From: Olivibacter domesticus
Lineage (GTDB): Bacteria > Bacteroidota > Bacteroidia > Sphingobacteriales > Sphingobacteriaceae
Reading direction: 5' to 3'
Length of the DNA: 64,000 nt
Assembly: GCF_900109575.1 (NCBI RefSeq)
Contig: NZ_FOAF01000008.1
Coordinates: 62,001 to 126,000 of the forward strand
The translations under genes and the position numbers were made by a program. The notes under the pieces were generated by a model. The model had not been told where the DNA came from and did not search any database. It saw only the letters and a program-made list of their open reading frames with translations. Shown here in pieces: positions 53,787 through 63,831 of the stretch (positions within the stretch are counted from its first letter, which is position 1; every line of letters starts with the position of its first letter).

Positions 53787-55892
53787 ATGTTTTTAAAAAA
53801 AATTGTAGGCGTAAGCTTGTGCTTTATCGGATGGATTGTAAGTGCTCATAGCCAGACCTTAAGTCTTGAAACGCTTACTTCATACCCTTTTCCGTCGGCA
53901 TTAACAAGTGCTTCGAGTGCTTCGAACATTGCGTTAGCCATTAATGTGCAGGGCCAACGGAATATTTTTGTTGGAGAAGGACCGGCTTTTAAGTTGAGAA
54001 AACTAACGTCTTATACGACAGACAATGGTGATGAAATCACAGGTGTTAAGCTTTCGCCAAAAGGAGATTGGGTGGTTTATGTTAAGGGAGGCGATCATGG
54101 AGCATTTAATGAGAGTGAAGTTCGAAATCCTGCTTCTGCACCACTAGAACCAAAGGTTCAGGTGTGGAGTGTACCTTTTGCAGGTGGAAAACCTATCTGC
54201 CTTGCTGATGGTGACTATCCCATTATTTCTCCTGATGGGAAGCGTGTCGTTTTCGAGAAAGGGGGGCAGCTCTGGGTGGTTCCTATTGATGGATCAAAGC
54301 AGGCTAGACCTTTATTTTTCGCAAAGGGAAATAATGGCTCTCCACAATGGTCGCCAGATGGTTCGAAGATCGCATTTGTATCGAATAGGGGAGACCATTC
54401 ACTTATTGGAGTATTCGAGGATTCGCAGACACCCATCCAATGGTTGGTACCTGATTTTAGTAGTGATCAATCTCCTTGCTGGTCACCAGATGGACGCTCA
54501 ATCGTTTTTGTACGCGCCCCAGCAAAAGGAGGGGCTCCCGACTCATTGACGGTGACACGGCCACAACCCTGGTCGATATGGCGAGTGGACTTAGCCGATG
54601 GTAACTCGAATCGTTTGTGGTCTGCTCCGAACACGTTAGAAGGATCGGTGCCAGGCACGCATGGTGGCTTTAATCTCCATTGGGCAGCAAAAGACCGAAT
54701 TGTGTTTTTATCTTATCAGGATGGATGGCCTCATCTATACTCAGTAGCTGCAAAAGGTGGTGATGCCCTATTGCTTACACCGGGGAACTTCATGGTGGAG
54801 CATGTGCAGCTTAGTCCCGATCGTAACTGGGTACTATTTAGTGCTAATACCGGTGAAGATTCCGACGATGTCGATCGTAGGCATCTTTATCAGGTGCCAG
54901 TAGATAGACCTATTTTGCAAGCGCTTACAAAAGGTAAAAATATAGAATCATTTCCCATGCTAATGGCTGACGGTAATCAGTTGATATATATACAATCCTC
55001 GGCAACACAGCCACCCATGCCGGCTATGATGTCTATTGGTGAACAAAGCAACGTTCAATTACTGGGGGAAGAGCTGTTACCCACAAGTTTGATCAATGCC
55101 AAACTGGTTCAACCAAAAAGAGTTGAATTCGAAGCTGCAGATGGTGAAACGGTTTATGCCCAGCTTTTTGAACCAGAAAATTCGAACCAAAAACACCCGG
55201 CAATTTTATTTGTTCATGGTGGTCCACAAAGGCAAATGTTGCTTGGGTGGCATTATGGTGATTATTATGCCAATACGTACGCATTGAATCAGTATCTCGT
55301 AAGGAAAGGGTTTGTTGTGCTTTCCGTTAATTATCGTTTGGGAATAGGTTACGGTTATCATTTTCATAAGCCAGCCAATGCAGGAAGATTTGGGGCTTCT
55401 GAATACCAGGATATTAAGGCTGCGGGAGAATGGTTGGCTAAGTCCCCTATAGTAGATGCTAAGCGTATAGGAGTTTATGGAGGGTCTTATGGCGGTTTTT
55501 TAACCGCATTGGCACTAGCTAAGGATGCAGACTTGTTTGCCGCAGGAGTAGATATACATGGCGTCCACAATTATATGGGCAGGATTTCTACGAATGCACC
55601 AGAACCTGCCCCCGACGTTGAGCTGGCCATCGAATTAGCGAAGAATTCTTCGCCAGTTTCATGGCTTGGAGGCTGGACTTCCCCAGCGCTGATTATCCAT
55701 GGAGATGATGATGGAAACGTCGATTTTCATCAAAGTGTGGATCTGATTGAACGCTTAAAAAAGAGAAATGCACCAATAGAAACACTTATGATTCCGGATG
55801 AAACACATCATTGGATGCGCTACGAAAACCAGCTTAAAGTAGATCGAGCGGTGGTGACATTCTTTGAAGAAAAACTTATGAAAACGAACTAA
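53787..55892 (+). CDS. S9 family prolyl oligopeptidase-like peptidase
   Basis: A signal peptide (FLKKIVGVSLCFIGWIVSAHS) precedes a PD40/WD40-like beta-propeller (about 60-430, with repeats like SPQWSPDGSKIAFVSNRG and SPCWSPDGRSIVFVRAP) and an alpha/beta hydrolase domain. The triad is Ser567 (YGGSYGGF), Asp642 (HGDDDGNVDF) and His674 (PDETHH). The propeller restricts access, so small peptides are the substrates, as in DPP-IV/acylaminoacyl peptidases. It lies between SusD and the double serine-hydrolase gene, 38 bases from the latter, and likely digests imported peptides in the periplasm. Specificity cannot be read from the sequence. Confidence 0.9.
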   Translation: MFLKKIVGVSLCFIGWIVSAHSQTLSLETLTSYPFPSALTSASSASNIALAINVQGQRNIFVGEGPAFKLRKLTSYTTDNGDEITGVKLSPKGDWVVYVKGGDHGAFNESEVRNPASAPLEPKVQVWSVPFAGGKPICLADGDYPIISPDGKRVVFEKGGQLWVVPIDGSKQARPLFFAKGNNGSPQWSPDGSKIAFVSNRGDHSLIGVFEDSQTPIQWLVPDFSSDQSPCWSPDGRSIVFVRAPAKGGAPDSLTVTRPQPWSIWRVDLADGNSNRLWSAPNTLEGSVPGTHGGFNLHWAAKDRIVFLSYQDGWPHLYSVAAKGGDALLLTPGNFMVEHVQLSPDRNWVLFSANTGEDSDDVDRRHLYQVPVDRPILQALTKGKNIESFPMLMADGNQLIYIQSSATQPPMPAMMSIGEQSNVQLLGEELLPTSLINAKLVQPKRVEFEAADGETVYAQLFEPENSNQKHPAILFVHGGPQRQMLLGWHYGDYYANTYALNQYLVRKGFVVLSVNYRLGIGYGYHFHKPANAGRFGASEYQDIKAAGEWLAKSPIVDAKRIGVYGGSYGGFLTALALAKDADLFAAGVDIHGVHNYMGRISTNAPEPAPDVELAIELAKNSSPVSWLGGWTSPALIIHGDDDGNVDFHQSVDLIERLKKRNAPIETLMIPDETHHWMRYENQLKVDRAVVTFFEEKLMKTN

Positions 55893-55930
55893 GTCTACCT
55901 TTTTTAATCCTTAATTTATTCTTACCTGCT

Positions 55931-58342
55931 ATGATCAATTATCTGAAAACAATTACTTTTTGTTTCATCCTGTTTTTCTTATCCCCCTTTTTAGTGTTGG
56001 CCCGCCAAGCACCATTACCGCCAGATTTGGACACTTACATCCATCAGGTCCTCAAAACATTTGATGTGCCAGGTGTAAGCGTGGCGATTGTAAAGGGGGG
56101 TAAAATACTATTTGCGAAAGGATATGGCGTAAGGAAAATAGGAGATTCCGCTCCTGTGGACGAGAACACGCTGTTTAGTATTGCTTCTAACAGTAAAGCG
56201 TTCACGGCCTCTGCACTGGCGATATTGGTAGGAGAAGGCAAATTAAAATGGGAAGATAGGGTGGTGAAATTTTTGCCCTGGTTTAAATTGCATGATGGCT
56301 ATGTAACTGAACATTTAACCGTACGTGATTTACTGGTTCATCATAGCGGATTACCTGCCTATGCAAATGATATGTTACTATTTCCTCCGTCTACTTTTAC
56401 CCGCAAAGAGTTATTGCAAAAATTGAAAGACGTACCTCTTCAACACGATTTCCGTTCGGTATATGCTTATGATAATATTCTTTACTTAGCAGCTGGTGAG
56501 GTAGTAGAGGCGGTGTCTGGCGTGGCATGGGAGGATTTTGTAAAACAACGTATTTTTGATGTAGTTGGAATGGATCATAGCATTAGCCGATTTTCAACGT
56601 TAAAGCAACAAGCAAATGTGGCTTATTCACATGTAAAGCGTAAAGGACAGCTCACTGTAATAAATAATTTCTTTGAACAAAATATTGGTGATGCTGGAAA
56701 TCCTGCTGGAGGTGTAGCATCCAGTGCCGCTGATATGGCCAAATGGGTGCTTACACAACTAGATTCCGGACGCACCCCTAGCGGTGCTGCGCTATTTAAG
56801 TCGGCCGCTACTGAAGAACTATGGAAAATTGTGCGACCCATGCCCATAACAAAGGAACCTTCTTGGCTAGCGCCCAATCAGAAAAATTTTTATGGTTATG
56901 CCTTAGGTTTCCGGAAATACGATTATAGAGGTCAACAGATAGTTGGTCATGGAGGTTTGTTGACAGGTTTTGTGTCGCAAATAGCCATGGCACCTCAACT
57001 TAAATTGGGAGTGGTAGTATTAACCAATCAACTATCTTCTGGAGCCTATTGGGCTATTATCAATCATATCTTGGACTATTATATGCATGCATCAACATTT
57101 GATTGGATTGCCGGTTATAAAAAAGAAGCCGATAAATCTATTGCTAAACAAGACTCAGTGGAAAGACAGAAAAAGAAACTGATACCAGATACTAATTTAA
57201 AACGTAGTCTTCCATTGTCGGCCTACACTGGTGTTTACCAAGATCGTTTACTGGGCACAGTAAGCATTTTGAAGCAAGCAGATGTGTTAAGTATAAAATT
57301 CTTAAAATCGCCCCAGTTGGATGCGACACTAACTCATTTTCATGGAGATCTTTTTAAACTCACTTATTTAAACACGAATAGGGGTTCCGGACCTATATTG
57401 TCGTTTGCATTAAACCCTGATAAAACGATACGGGAGGCAAACTTTATTTCTACATTTACGGATGCCGATAGTGATTGGGAAAATATTGTGCTGAAACCTG
57501 ATCAAGAGGCCGTTATCGATACAAATATGCTACGGGAAAAAGTATTAGCGGCATTTGACAAACAACCAACTGGAACCTTTGCGGTAGCGTTTCGTGCTAT
57601 TGACGATGGCGAGACTTTTCTGTTGAATGAGCACCAACTTTTTCATGCTGCCAGTACGATGAAAACATCCGTTTTAGTGGAAGTATTCAAGCAAACTGAA
57701 AAAGGCAAATTTTCTATCAGTGATTCTATAAAAGTCTATAATAAGTTCAAGAGTATTTATGATGGGAGCTCTTATACGTTAAAGCCTATAAATGATAGCG
57801 AGCAGGACCTTTACTCAAAAATTGGGTTAAAAGTAACCATTGAAGACCTCCTTAACAGGATGATTACAGAAAGCAGTAACTTGGCAACGAATATGATGAT
57901 TGACCTTGTTGGTGCCAAAAATGTTATGAAAACAATGCGGAGCATTGGTGCTAATGAGATGAAAGTATTACGCGGTGTAGAAGATGGTAAAGCTTTTGAG
58001 CATAATATGAATAATATGATTACAGCTAATGACTTAATGATATTATTTGATCAAATTGCACAAGGAAAGATGATCAGTAAAAAGGCAAGTGATGCCATGG
58101 TGGCTATTTTATCTAAACAGCATTTTCGCGGTATTATTCCTGCAGGTCTTCCCGCTGATGTAAAAGTAGCTAATAAAACAGGGTCAATTAATAAAATTAG
58201 CCACGATTCCGGTATTGTATACTTGCCTGATGGAAGAAAATATGTGCTTATATTACTGTCTAAAGGTATTGAGGAGGAAGTAGCCAAGCGTACTTTATCT
58301 TCTGTTTCTACCTATGTTTACCGCTATATGATGACTAAGTAA
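55931..58342 (+). CDS. Double serine hydrolase: class C-type plus class A-type beta-lactamase-fold domains in one protein
   Basis: One 803-residue secreted protein carries two penicillin-recognising domains. The first (about 35-390) is class C/D-aminopeptidase-like: Ser86-x-x-Lys89 (SNSK), Tyr180-x-Asn182 and His340-Gly-Gly. A DUF3471-like linker (about 425-515) follows. The second (about 535-803) is class A-like: Ser575-x-x-Lys578 (STMK), Ser648-x-Asn650 (SSN) and Lys749-Thr-Gly (KTG); I do not see a clear Glu166 equivalent, so turnover may differ from true class A enzymes. It may act on D-amino acid peptides, muropeptides or beta-lactams. Last gene of the SusC/SusD-S9 operon. There is no frameshift between the domains. 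Confidence 0.9.
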   Translation: MINYLKTITFCFILFFLSPFLVLARQAPLPPDLDTYIHQVLKTFDVPGVSVAIVKGGKILFAKGYGVRKIGDSAPVDENTLFSIASNSKAFTASALAILVGEGKLKWEDRVVKFLPWFKLHDGYVTEHLTVRDLLVHHSGLPAYANDMLLFPPSTFTRKELLQKLKDVPLQHDFRSVYAYDNILYLAAGEVVEAVSGVAWEDFVKQRIFDVVGMDHSISRFSTLKQQANVAYSHVKRKGQLTVINNFFEQNIGDAGNPAGGVASSAADMAKWVLTQLDSGRTPSGAALFKSAATEELWKIVRPMPITKEPSWLAPNQKNFYGYALGFRKYDYRGQQIVGHGGLLTGFVSQIAMAPQLKLGVVVLTNQLSSGAYWAIINHILDYYMHASTFDWIAGYKKEADKSIAKQDSVERQKKKLIPDTNLKRSLPLSAYTGVYQDRLLGTVSILKQADVLSIKFLKSPQLDATLTHFHGDLFKLTYLNTNRGSGPILSFALNPDKTIREANFISTFTDADSDWENIVLKPDQEAVIDTNMLREKVLAAFDKQPTGTFAVAFRAIDDGETFLLNEHQLFHAASTMKTSVLVEVFKQTEKGKFSISDSIKVYNKFKSIYDGSSYTLKPINDSEQDLYSKIGLKVTIEDLLNRMITESSNLATNMMIDLVGAKNVMKTMRSIGANEMKVLRGVEDGKAFEHNMNNMITANDLMILFDQIAQGKMISKKASDAMVAILSKQHFRGIIPAGLPADVKVANKTGSINKISHDSGIVYLPDGRKYVLILLSKGIEEEVAKRTLSSVSTYVYRYMMTK

Positions 58343-58352
58343 CCTTAGGCTA

Positions 58353-59429
58353 CTAGGCTACACTGAATTTTTTAAGTACTGCATAATGTGATTTAAGTGC
58401 CAATAAGAAAGTAGTATTCTCTATATAAGGAAGTTTATATGCATTGGCGGTATCCTTGATAATGGTGGATATAGCAGGGTAGTGAATATGACTAATCTTC
58501 GGAAAAAGATGGTGTTCAATCTGGCGATTTAAACCACCTAAGAGAAAGGCCGCCAGCTTACTTTTTGATGAAAAATTTGCCGTAGTTTTCATTTGATGCT
58601 CTGCCCAAGCATCTTCAATATTACCGTCTTCATTAGGAATAGGAAAATCTGTTTCTTCTATTAGATGGGCCAACTGAAAAACCAGGCCCATCACTAATCC
58701 CTGTGATAAATGAAGCGCAAAAAAACCGATAAGGACTTGCCACCAGCTTAGATCTGTGAACAGTAAAGGGATGCCTATGAATAAAAAGCAATATAATAAC
58801 TTATAAAAGAATAGATTAAAGTATTCTATTCTCGGATGCTTAGCCTTATGCTGCCCTATTTTAGGTTGGAAAAATTTCTTGTAGTCTTTACGAAAAAGCC
58901 ATGATAAAGAAGCAAGACTATATAAAGGAAATGCATATAGATGTTGGAAGCGGTGGAATTTGTTTAACTTTTCTTCTTTTGATAAACGGATAAGGCCAGG
59001 AGCAACCTCAATATCTTCATCATGTCCGGCTATATTGGTGTAGGTGTGGTGTACTATATTGTGTGAAATGTTCCATATATACGGGTTAGCTCCCACAAGA
59101 TGAAAAGTATAACTGAAAACTTTGTTAATCTTGGGACTTGCAGAAAATGATCCATGCATAGCATCATGGCCTATATTAAAACCGATAAAAGCGCTAAATA
59201 CACCAAGCAATACAGCTAATGGCAACAGAATTATCGGCTGAAAAACACCGGATATAATAAGTGCATATAGTAAGAAATGACCAAAGAGAAAAGTGAATGC
59301 TTTAATCCAGATTGCTTTATTGCCTTGCTTTGATATTTTCTTTTCCTGAAAATAGTTGTCTACTTTTTCTCGGACAGTGGAAAAAAAGGAAGAATGATGA
59401 AGGTTGGTGAATTTTAATTTGGAATTCAT
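58353..59429 (-). CDS. Front-end type fatty acid desaturase
   Basis: The 358-residue membrane protein has the three histidine boxes: HDAMH (88-92), HNIVHH (123-128) and QIEHH (303-307). The QIEHH box (Q for the first His) is characteristic of front-end (delta-5/6-like) desaturases such as the linoleoyl-CoA type. No cytochrome b5 domain is fused. It needs an electron carrier encoded elsewhere. Membrane helices flank the boxes. It is convergent with the serine hydrolase (10-base gap) and the nearest regulator is the LuxR-type gene 262 bases upstream. Confidence 0.92.
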   Translation of the reverse strand: MNSKLKFTNLHHSSFFSTVREKVDNYFQEKKISKQGNKAIWIKAFTFLFGHFLLYALIISGVFQPIILLPLAVLLGVFSAFIGFNIGHDAMHGSFSASPKINKVFSYTFHLVGANPYIWNISHNIVHHTYTNIAGHDEDIEVAPGLIRLSKEEKLNKFHRFQHLYAFPLYSLASLSWLFRKDYKKFFQPKIGQHKAKHPRIEYFNLFFYKLLYCFLFIGIPLLFTDLSWWQVLIGFFALHLSQGLVMGLVFQLAHLIEETDFPIPNEDGNIEDAWAEHQMKTTANFSSKSKLAAFLLGGLNRQIEHHLFPKISHIHYPAISTIIKDTANAYKLPYIENTTFLLALKSHYAVLKKFSVA

Positions 59430-59691
59430 GTTGTTTATTGTTAATGAATTGATAAAATAATTACGGAGATACTTTAACTAATTGATCTACCGCAAATACA
59501 TTATTCATTACTCACAACACATCTGACACTTTTTAAGCGCCTAATCCCCAAGTTTATATCAAACTTATTATAAAGATACCTATAAAAAAGAAGAATTCAA
59601 AGCTAATTCACTTTTAAATTGTGACTGTTTTAAACGGCCCTTATTACGTTAAGGGTTTGATTACAAAGTTTTTATTTTAACTGCCATATTT

Positions 59692-60408
59692 TTATAATAA
59701 ACCAAAAGCAATAGCAAAACGAATGAGTTCAGCTAAACTGCTTGTTCCCAATTTTCGTATAATGTTTTTGCGATGGTTGTTGACTGTATGGATGGATAAA
59801 AATAGTTTTTCGGCCATATAACCACTACTTTTTCCTTCAGCAATCAATATAATAAGTTCCTTTTCCCGCTTAGTGAGGGTACTATAACGTTGGTAATTTT
59901 TGTAAGCATATTCGTTCAGTTGAGTTAAGCATTGGCTACGAAATATTGCCGTCTCAAGGTGTGTAGCAGGTAATGCGATGTGGATGAGTTTATGACCTTT
60001 TTCATCAGCAATGCGACTTGAGGTAAAATACCATTCATAACCACCATTTTTACCCGTTTTTACCCGCTGATAAAAAGGGAAAATCTTATTCGGATCTTGT
60101 AGTTGTAGAAAACAAGTGATTTCTTTTTGAATGATGGAGATTTCCTCTTGTGGGAAGAAGTTGTTGAAATAATCGGGACCTAAGGCTTTTAATTCCTCCG
60201 AAGAATGATGTAGTTTATCGCAACCATATCGATTCATGTAAAGGTTGGTAGCAGTAGGAAGGTCTTGTAACATTACGCTGCCAGGTAAGTAATCGCCAAT
60301 ATCTTCAAGGGTGAATTCCCCTTGGCTTAGGTCATTTCCAATCGCTAATAGTTGTGCCTGTACGCCTAATTGTAGGTCATGCTGGCTCATAGATTTCAGG
60401 TTACCCAT
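59692..60408 (-). CDS. LuxR-type regulator with PAS-like N-terminus
   Basis: The 238-residue protein ends in a LuxR/GerE helix-turn-helix (LTKREKELIILIAEGKSSGY, LFLSIHTVNNHRKNIIRKLG). The first 150 residues look like a PAS-type domain (VMLQDLPTATNLYMNRYGCD, GGYEWYFTSSRIADEKGHKL) but show no receiver aspartate. It is a one-component regulator with unknown ligand. It is divergent from the response regulator at 60683 and upstream of the desaturase on the same strand, a possible target. Confidence 0.87.
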   Translation of the reverse strand: MGNLKSMSQHDLQLGVQAQLLAIGNDLSQGEFTLEDIGDYLPGSVMLQDLPTATNLYMNRYGCDKLHHSSEELKALGPDYFNNFFPQEEISIIQKEITCFLQLQDPNKIFPFYQRVKTGKNGGYEWYFTSSRIADEKGHKLIHIALPATHLETAIFRSQCLTQLNEYAYKNYQRYSTLTKREKELIILIAEGKSSGYMAEKLFLSIHTVNNHRKNIIRKLGTSSLAELIRFAIAFGLL

Positions 60409-60682
60409 GATAACGATAATTAAGTTTTTGAACGGTTGACTTTCAGTAATAAATGTACGAGAAAAATAGTGTAAATCAATGCATTATTTCACAAAAAATG
60501 ACTACAACTAGCTATAGGTTTTGTGTAGGCAATTGATGAAGTTTGAATACAAGCTGCAATCTAACACAAGTGTATTTTTGTTTATTTTAAATTGTTGTGA
60601 ATCAATGTTTTAATTTGAAAACTTGGTTCATTCAGGTTGCGTGGATTTTTGTTTTTAAAATATAATAATAAAAAGGAAGTTT

Positions 60683-61303
60683 ATGAAAGCAACTGTAGGC
60701 CTAATGGATGATCAGCAATTGTTTCTAAAAACGCTTGGTCTATTTATAAATAGCCTGCCTGATTTTCAGGTAAGTTTATATGCTTCAACCGGAACGGAAC
60801 TAGTAGGTTTAATGCGTTTAATAGCCGAAAAACCTACTATCTTATTAATGGATGTTAATATGCCTCTAAAAGAAGGAATTATATTAGTTTCTGACATTAA
60901 AAAAAACTATCCGGAAACGAAGATCGTTGCTCTTTCTACGATTGAAGATCCTCAAAATATCATGAGTATGATACAAGCTGGCTGCTGTGCATATTTATTA
61001 AAGACCATGAATGCGGATGATCTTAAAATAGCTTTACAGGAAGTTGCTCGTAAGGGCTATTATAATAATTATTCCCTTAGCTTAGCCTATCTGAATACGA
61101 AACAGTTAGAACTAAAGGAAAGAGAACGTGAATTTCTAGCTTTGGCCTGCAGTGATTTAACCTATCAGGAAATTGCCGAAAAAATGTACTTATCTTTCAA
61201 AACAATTGATGGTTATCGGGCTGATCTTTTTGGGAAATTCCAAGTGAGGAGTAGAGTAGGTCTAATTATGGAAGCTATTCGGCAGAAAGTGGTTTTGCTT
61301 TAA
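60683..61303 (+). CDS. NarL/FixJ-type response regulator
   Basis: The receiver domain (about 1-125) has Asp9/Asp10, phosphoacceptor Asp57 (LLMDVNMP), Thr86 region (LSTIED) and Lys107 (YLLKTM). The LuxR helix-turn-helix (about 140-206) includes REREFLALACSDLTYQEIAE and MYLSFKTIDGYRADLFGKF. No histidine kinase is encoded in the window, so it is an orphan here. A GGAAG stretch (about 60675-60679) precedes the start codon, unusual for Bacteroidota, which rely little on Shine-Dalgarno pairing. Confidence 0.92.
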   Translation: MKATVGLMDDQQLFLKTLGLFINSLPDFQVSLYASTGTELVGLMRLIAEKPTILLMDVNMPLKEGIILVSDIKKNYPETKIVALSTIEDPQNIMSMIQAGCCAYLLKTMNADDLKIALQEVARKGYYNNYSLSLAYLNTKQLELKEREREFLALACSDLTYQEIAEKMYLSFKTIDGYRADLFGKFQVRSRVGLIMEAIRQKVVLL

Positions 61304-61310
61304 ATATACC

Positions 61311-61346
61311 AACAAAAAACCGCTGGCATCTCTCGACGGCAGCGGT
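61311..61346 (-). terminator. Terminator of the beta-barrel receptor gene
   Basis: ACCGCTG (61319-61325) pairs with CAGCGGT (61340-61346); the run of A on plus (61313-61318) becomes the T tail on minus. Confidence 0.75.
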
Positions 61347-61365
61347 ACAAACACACATGACATAT

Positions 61366-63831
61366 TTATTTTCCTACTCTGTTCTTTTCGCTGCTATCTA
61401 AATTGCGTTCAGAGGTTTTTAATTTTTGGTTACCAAATTTATAAGTAAAGGTAATACGACCCACTCTGCTTTCATATTGATTAAAAATCCTAACATTTAA
61501 GTTGGCATAATCGGTATGTACAGTATTTGGTTTTGTATTGAAGATATCTGTAACAGCCAGTTTGATCTGGGCTTTTTTATTCCAAAACGATTTGTTAAGG
61601 CCGAGGTCTATCCCCCAAGAGGTACCGATTTGATAAATGCTCCAGCGTAAAGGTGATTGGTATTGTGCCGTTGTTTCTACACTGAAAGTCTCAGTAATAT
61701 TAAAGGTATGATTGCTGTTTACCTGTACAGCAAACTTGCCAAAATCAATGGGTGCATTTGCGATGTCGGCTTTGTAGCCCATATAGAAATTGTTAATATT
61801 GGTATTACTTGTCCAAACTTTACCAGCCGATAGCGGGATATTCAGATTCAAAGAATATACGCGTTCTTTTGCAATGTTCTCTTGAGTTAGGAGCAATACA
61901 TTTGTTTCATCATTTTGATACATCACTTCGCCAACCATATCATTCGTTTGTTGGTAACCTGCTGTAATATTATAGCGTTTAAATAAGGTGTATGTTAATT
62001 CATAAGCATTCGTAAATGACGGGTTTAAGAATGGGTTTCCTTGCTCATAGCTATATGGGTCAACATAATATAAGAAGGGATTTAAGTTTCCATAATTTGG
62101 CCTATTGATCCTTCTGCTATAGGATATTCCCAATTGATGGTTATCAGCTATTTTTTGACTAACAGATATATTTGGAAATAAGTTGAGATAATCACGTTTG
62201 TTGCGAGTATTCATAGTAATAGAATTTCCATCGGAATAGGTATGTTCCATACGTAAGCCCATTTTCACTTCAGTGTTATTCAATTGGTGACTGTAAATGG
62301 CGTAAGCAGCGGTAACACGCTCTTTATAAATAAAATGATTCGATCTACCTGCATTGTTTTCCCAGTTGCCGTTGTTTTGTAGCAGAAAAGCCATATCATT
62401 ATCGCTCTTAACACTTCCGTACTTTGCACCGATTTCTAACTTGCTATCTTTATTGAATGGATGTGTGTAGTCGATTTTTGCTGTTTGGATGTTAATTATA
62501 GAGGGCATATCATTCAAGATGAACTCTGGATCGCGTAGGGAATTACCAACAGCGTCATAAAAATAATTATCGTAATAATGTGTGGTCTTATCACTAAAAC
62601 GTGATATATCTACCTCTGCAACCAATTTTCTTCCACTGGTGTCTATATTGAAAGTGTTATTTACATTAAACGAAGTATTATTATAGCGATTTTTTCCATT
62701 GTTTAAAGTTGTTAGGAAAGAGTCAACAGGAGCGTTAATCCCCGAAATTGCATTATTGCTTTCCAGTCGATCTTTTCCGTTAAGGAAGAAACCGGATACC
62801 AGCATGCTTACTGTATTACGTTCACTTGTTTGATAATCAATCCCTGCTCGTGCATTATGACTTGCTCTCCGATTATTCCAATGCAATGTTTGGTCGAATA
62901 CACGGGTATCTTCGCCTTGTCCGATCGTTCTGTATAGTCCTAGATCTCGAATAAAGCGGTTGTTGGTATAACTGTAGTTGGCAAATAAATTAATTTTACC
63001 AGCTTTATGGTTAATTTGCAAGGAATTATTGGTTTTATGGGTTTTTCCGTACCCACCACTGAGGCTGATATTACCATTTGTTCCTTCTACCTTATTCTTT
63101 TTCAGCTTAATATTGATGATGCCTGCAGTACCTGCCGCATCATATTTGGCAGAGGGATTGGTGTTCAACTCGATCGATTGAATATTACCTCCATCCATCG
63201 AACGTAGCAGATTAGCAAGCTGTTCAGCAGATAGGTATGTTTGTTTACCATCTATCATCACGGTTACTCCTTGACGCCCCATCAAACTAATATTGCCATC
63301 TTTGTCGACACTTACACCAGGCGAGCGTTGCAAAATATCTAAGGCCGTATTACCTGCGGCTAGGGCCGAATTTTCAACATTAACAACCAATGCGCCGTCT
63401 TTGCGTTGAACAGGTGGGAGTTGAGCGGTAACCGTTACTTCCCCAAGGGATTGGGCTTCCGTGTGTAACACAAGATCTGGTGCTGCTACTTTCCTTTGTT
63501 CGGTAGAAACGATGATTGGTTGATAACTTTTTCGGTATCCCATCATAGAAGCGACCAAGATGTATTTCCCTTCTTTATCTGCGGGTATTGCATAGACACC
63601 TTTTTCATCCGCGTAAGCCGAACGTACGTAAGATGAGTCGGCCGCTTTTAATAAAGAAACAGTAGCCAGATCTACGGGATGTTCAGCTTGGTCTTTTACA
63701 ACCCCTTGTATGGTTGCTGTTTGTTCTTGCGCCTTTAACGATGTAACACTAAAAGGGAATAGACCAAGTATGCCAACCACAAGGTATTGCCTTATTTTAT
63801 TTGTTTTTTTTAATGTGTTAAGGGCTTTCAT
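61366..63831 (-). CDS. Outer membrane beta-barrel (TonB receptor-like, OMP_b-brl_3) protein
   Basis: From the ATG at 63831 (821 residues), a signal peptide (YLVVGILGLFPFSVTSLKAQ) is followed by a CarboxypepD_reg domain (ATIQGVVKDQAEHPVDLATV, with EKGVYAIPADKEGKYIL), a plug (LDILQRSPGVSVDKDGNISL, RQGVTVMIDGKQTYLSA, NPSAKYDAAGTAGIINI) and a beta-barrel of the OMP_b-brl_3 kind (LNLFPNISVSQKIADNH, YVDPYSYEQGNPFLNP). This family lacks a SusD partner and its ligands are unknown. The start nine codons upstream at 63858 is less likely since it puts charged residues before the signal. Confidence 0.88.
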   Translation of the reverse strand: MKALNTLKKTNKIRQYLVVGILGLFPFSVTSLKAQEQTATIQGVVKDQAEHPVDLATVSLLKAADSSYVRSAYADEKGVYAIPADKEGKYILVASMMGYRKSYQPIIVSTEQRKVAAPDLVLHTEAQSLGEVTVTAQLPPVQRKDGALVVNVENSALAAGNTALDILQRSPGVSVDKDGNISLMGRQGVTVMIDGKQTYLSAEQLANLLRSMDGGNIQSIELNTNPSAKYDAAGTAGIINIKLKKNKVEGTNGNISLSGGYGKTHKTNNSLQINHKAGKINLFANYSYTNNRFIRDLGLYRTIGQGEDTRVFDQTLHWNNRRASHNARAGIDYQTSERNTVSMLVSGFFLNGKDRLESNNAISGINAPVDSFLTTLNNGKNRYNNTSFNVNNTFNIDTSGRKLVAEVDISRFSDKTTHYYDNYFYDAVGNSLRDPEFILNDMPSIINIQTAKIDYTHPFNKDSKLEIGAKYGSVKSDNDMAFLLQNNGNWENNAGRSNHFIYKERVTAAYAIYSHQLNNTEVKMGLRMEHTYSDGNSITMNTRNKRDYLNLFPNISVSQKIADNHQLGISYSRRINRPNYGNLNPFLYYVDPYSYEQGNPFLNPSFTNAYELTYTLFKRYNITAGYQQTNDMVGEVMYQNDETNVLLLTQENIAKERVYSLNLNIPLSAGKVWTSNTNINNFYMGYKADIANAPIDFGKFAVQVNSNHTFNITETFSVETTAQYQSPLRWSIYQIGTSWGIDLGLNKSFWNKKAQIKLAVTDIFNTKPNTVHTDYANLNVRIFNQYESRVGRITFTYKFGNQKLKTSERNLDSSEKNRVGK

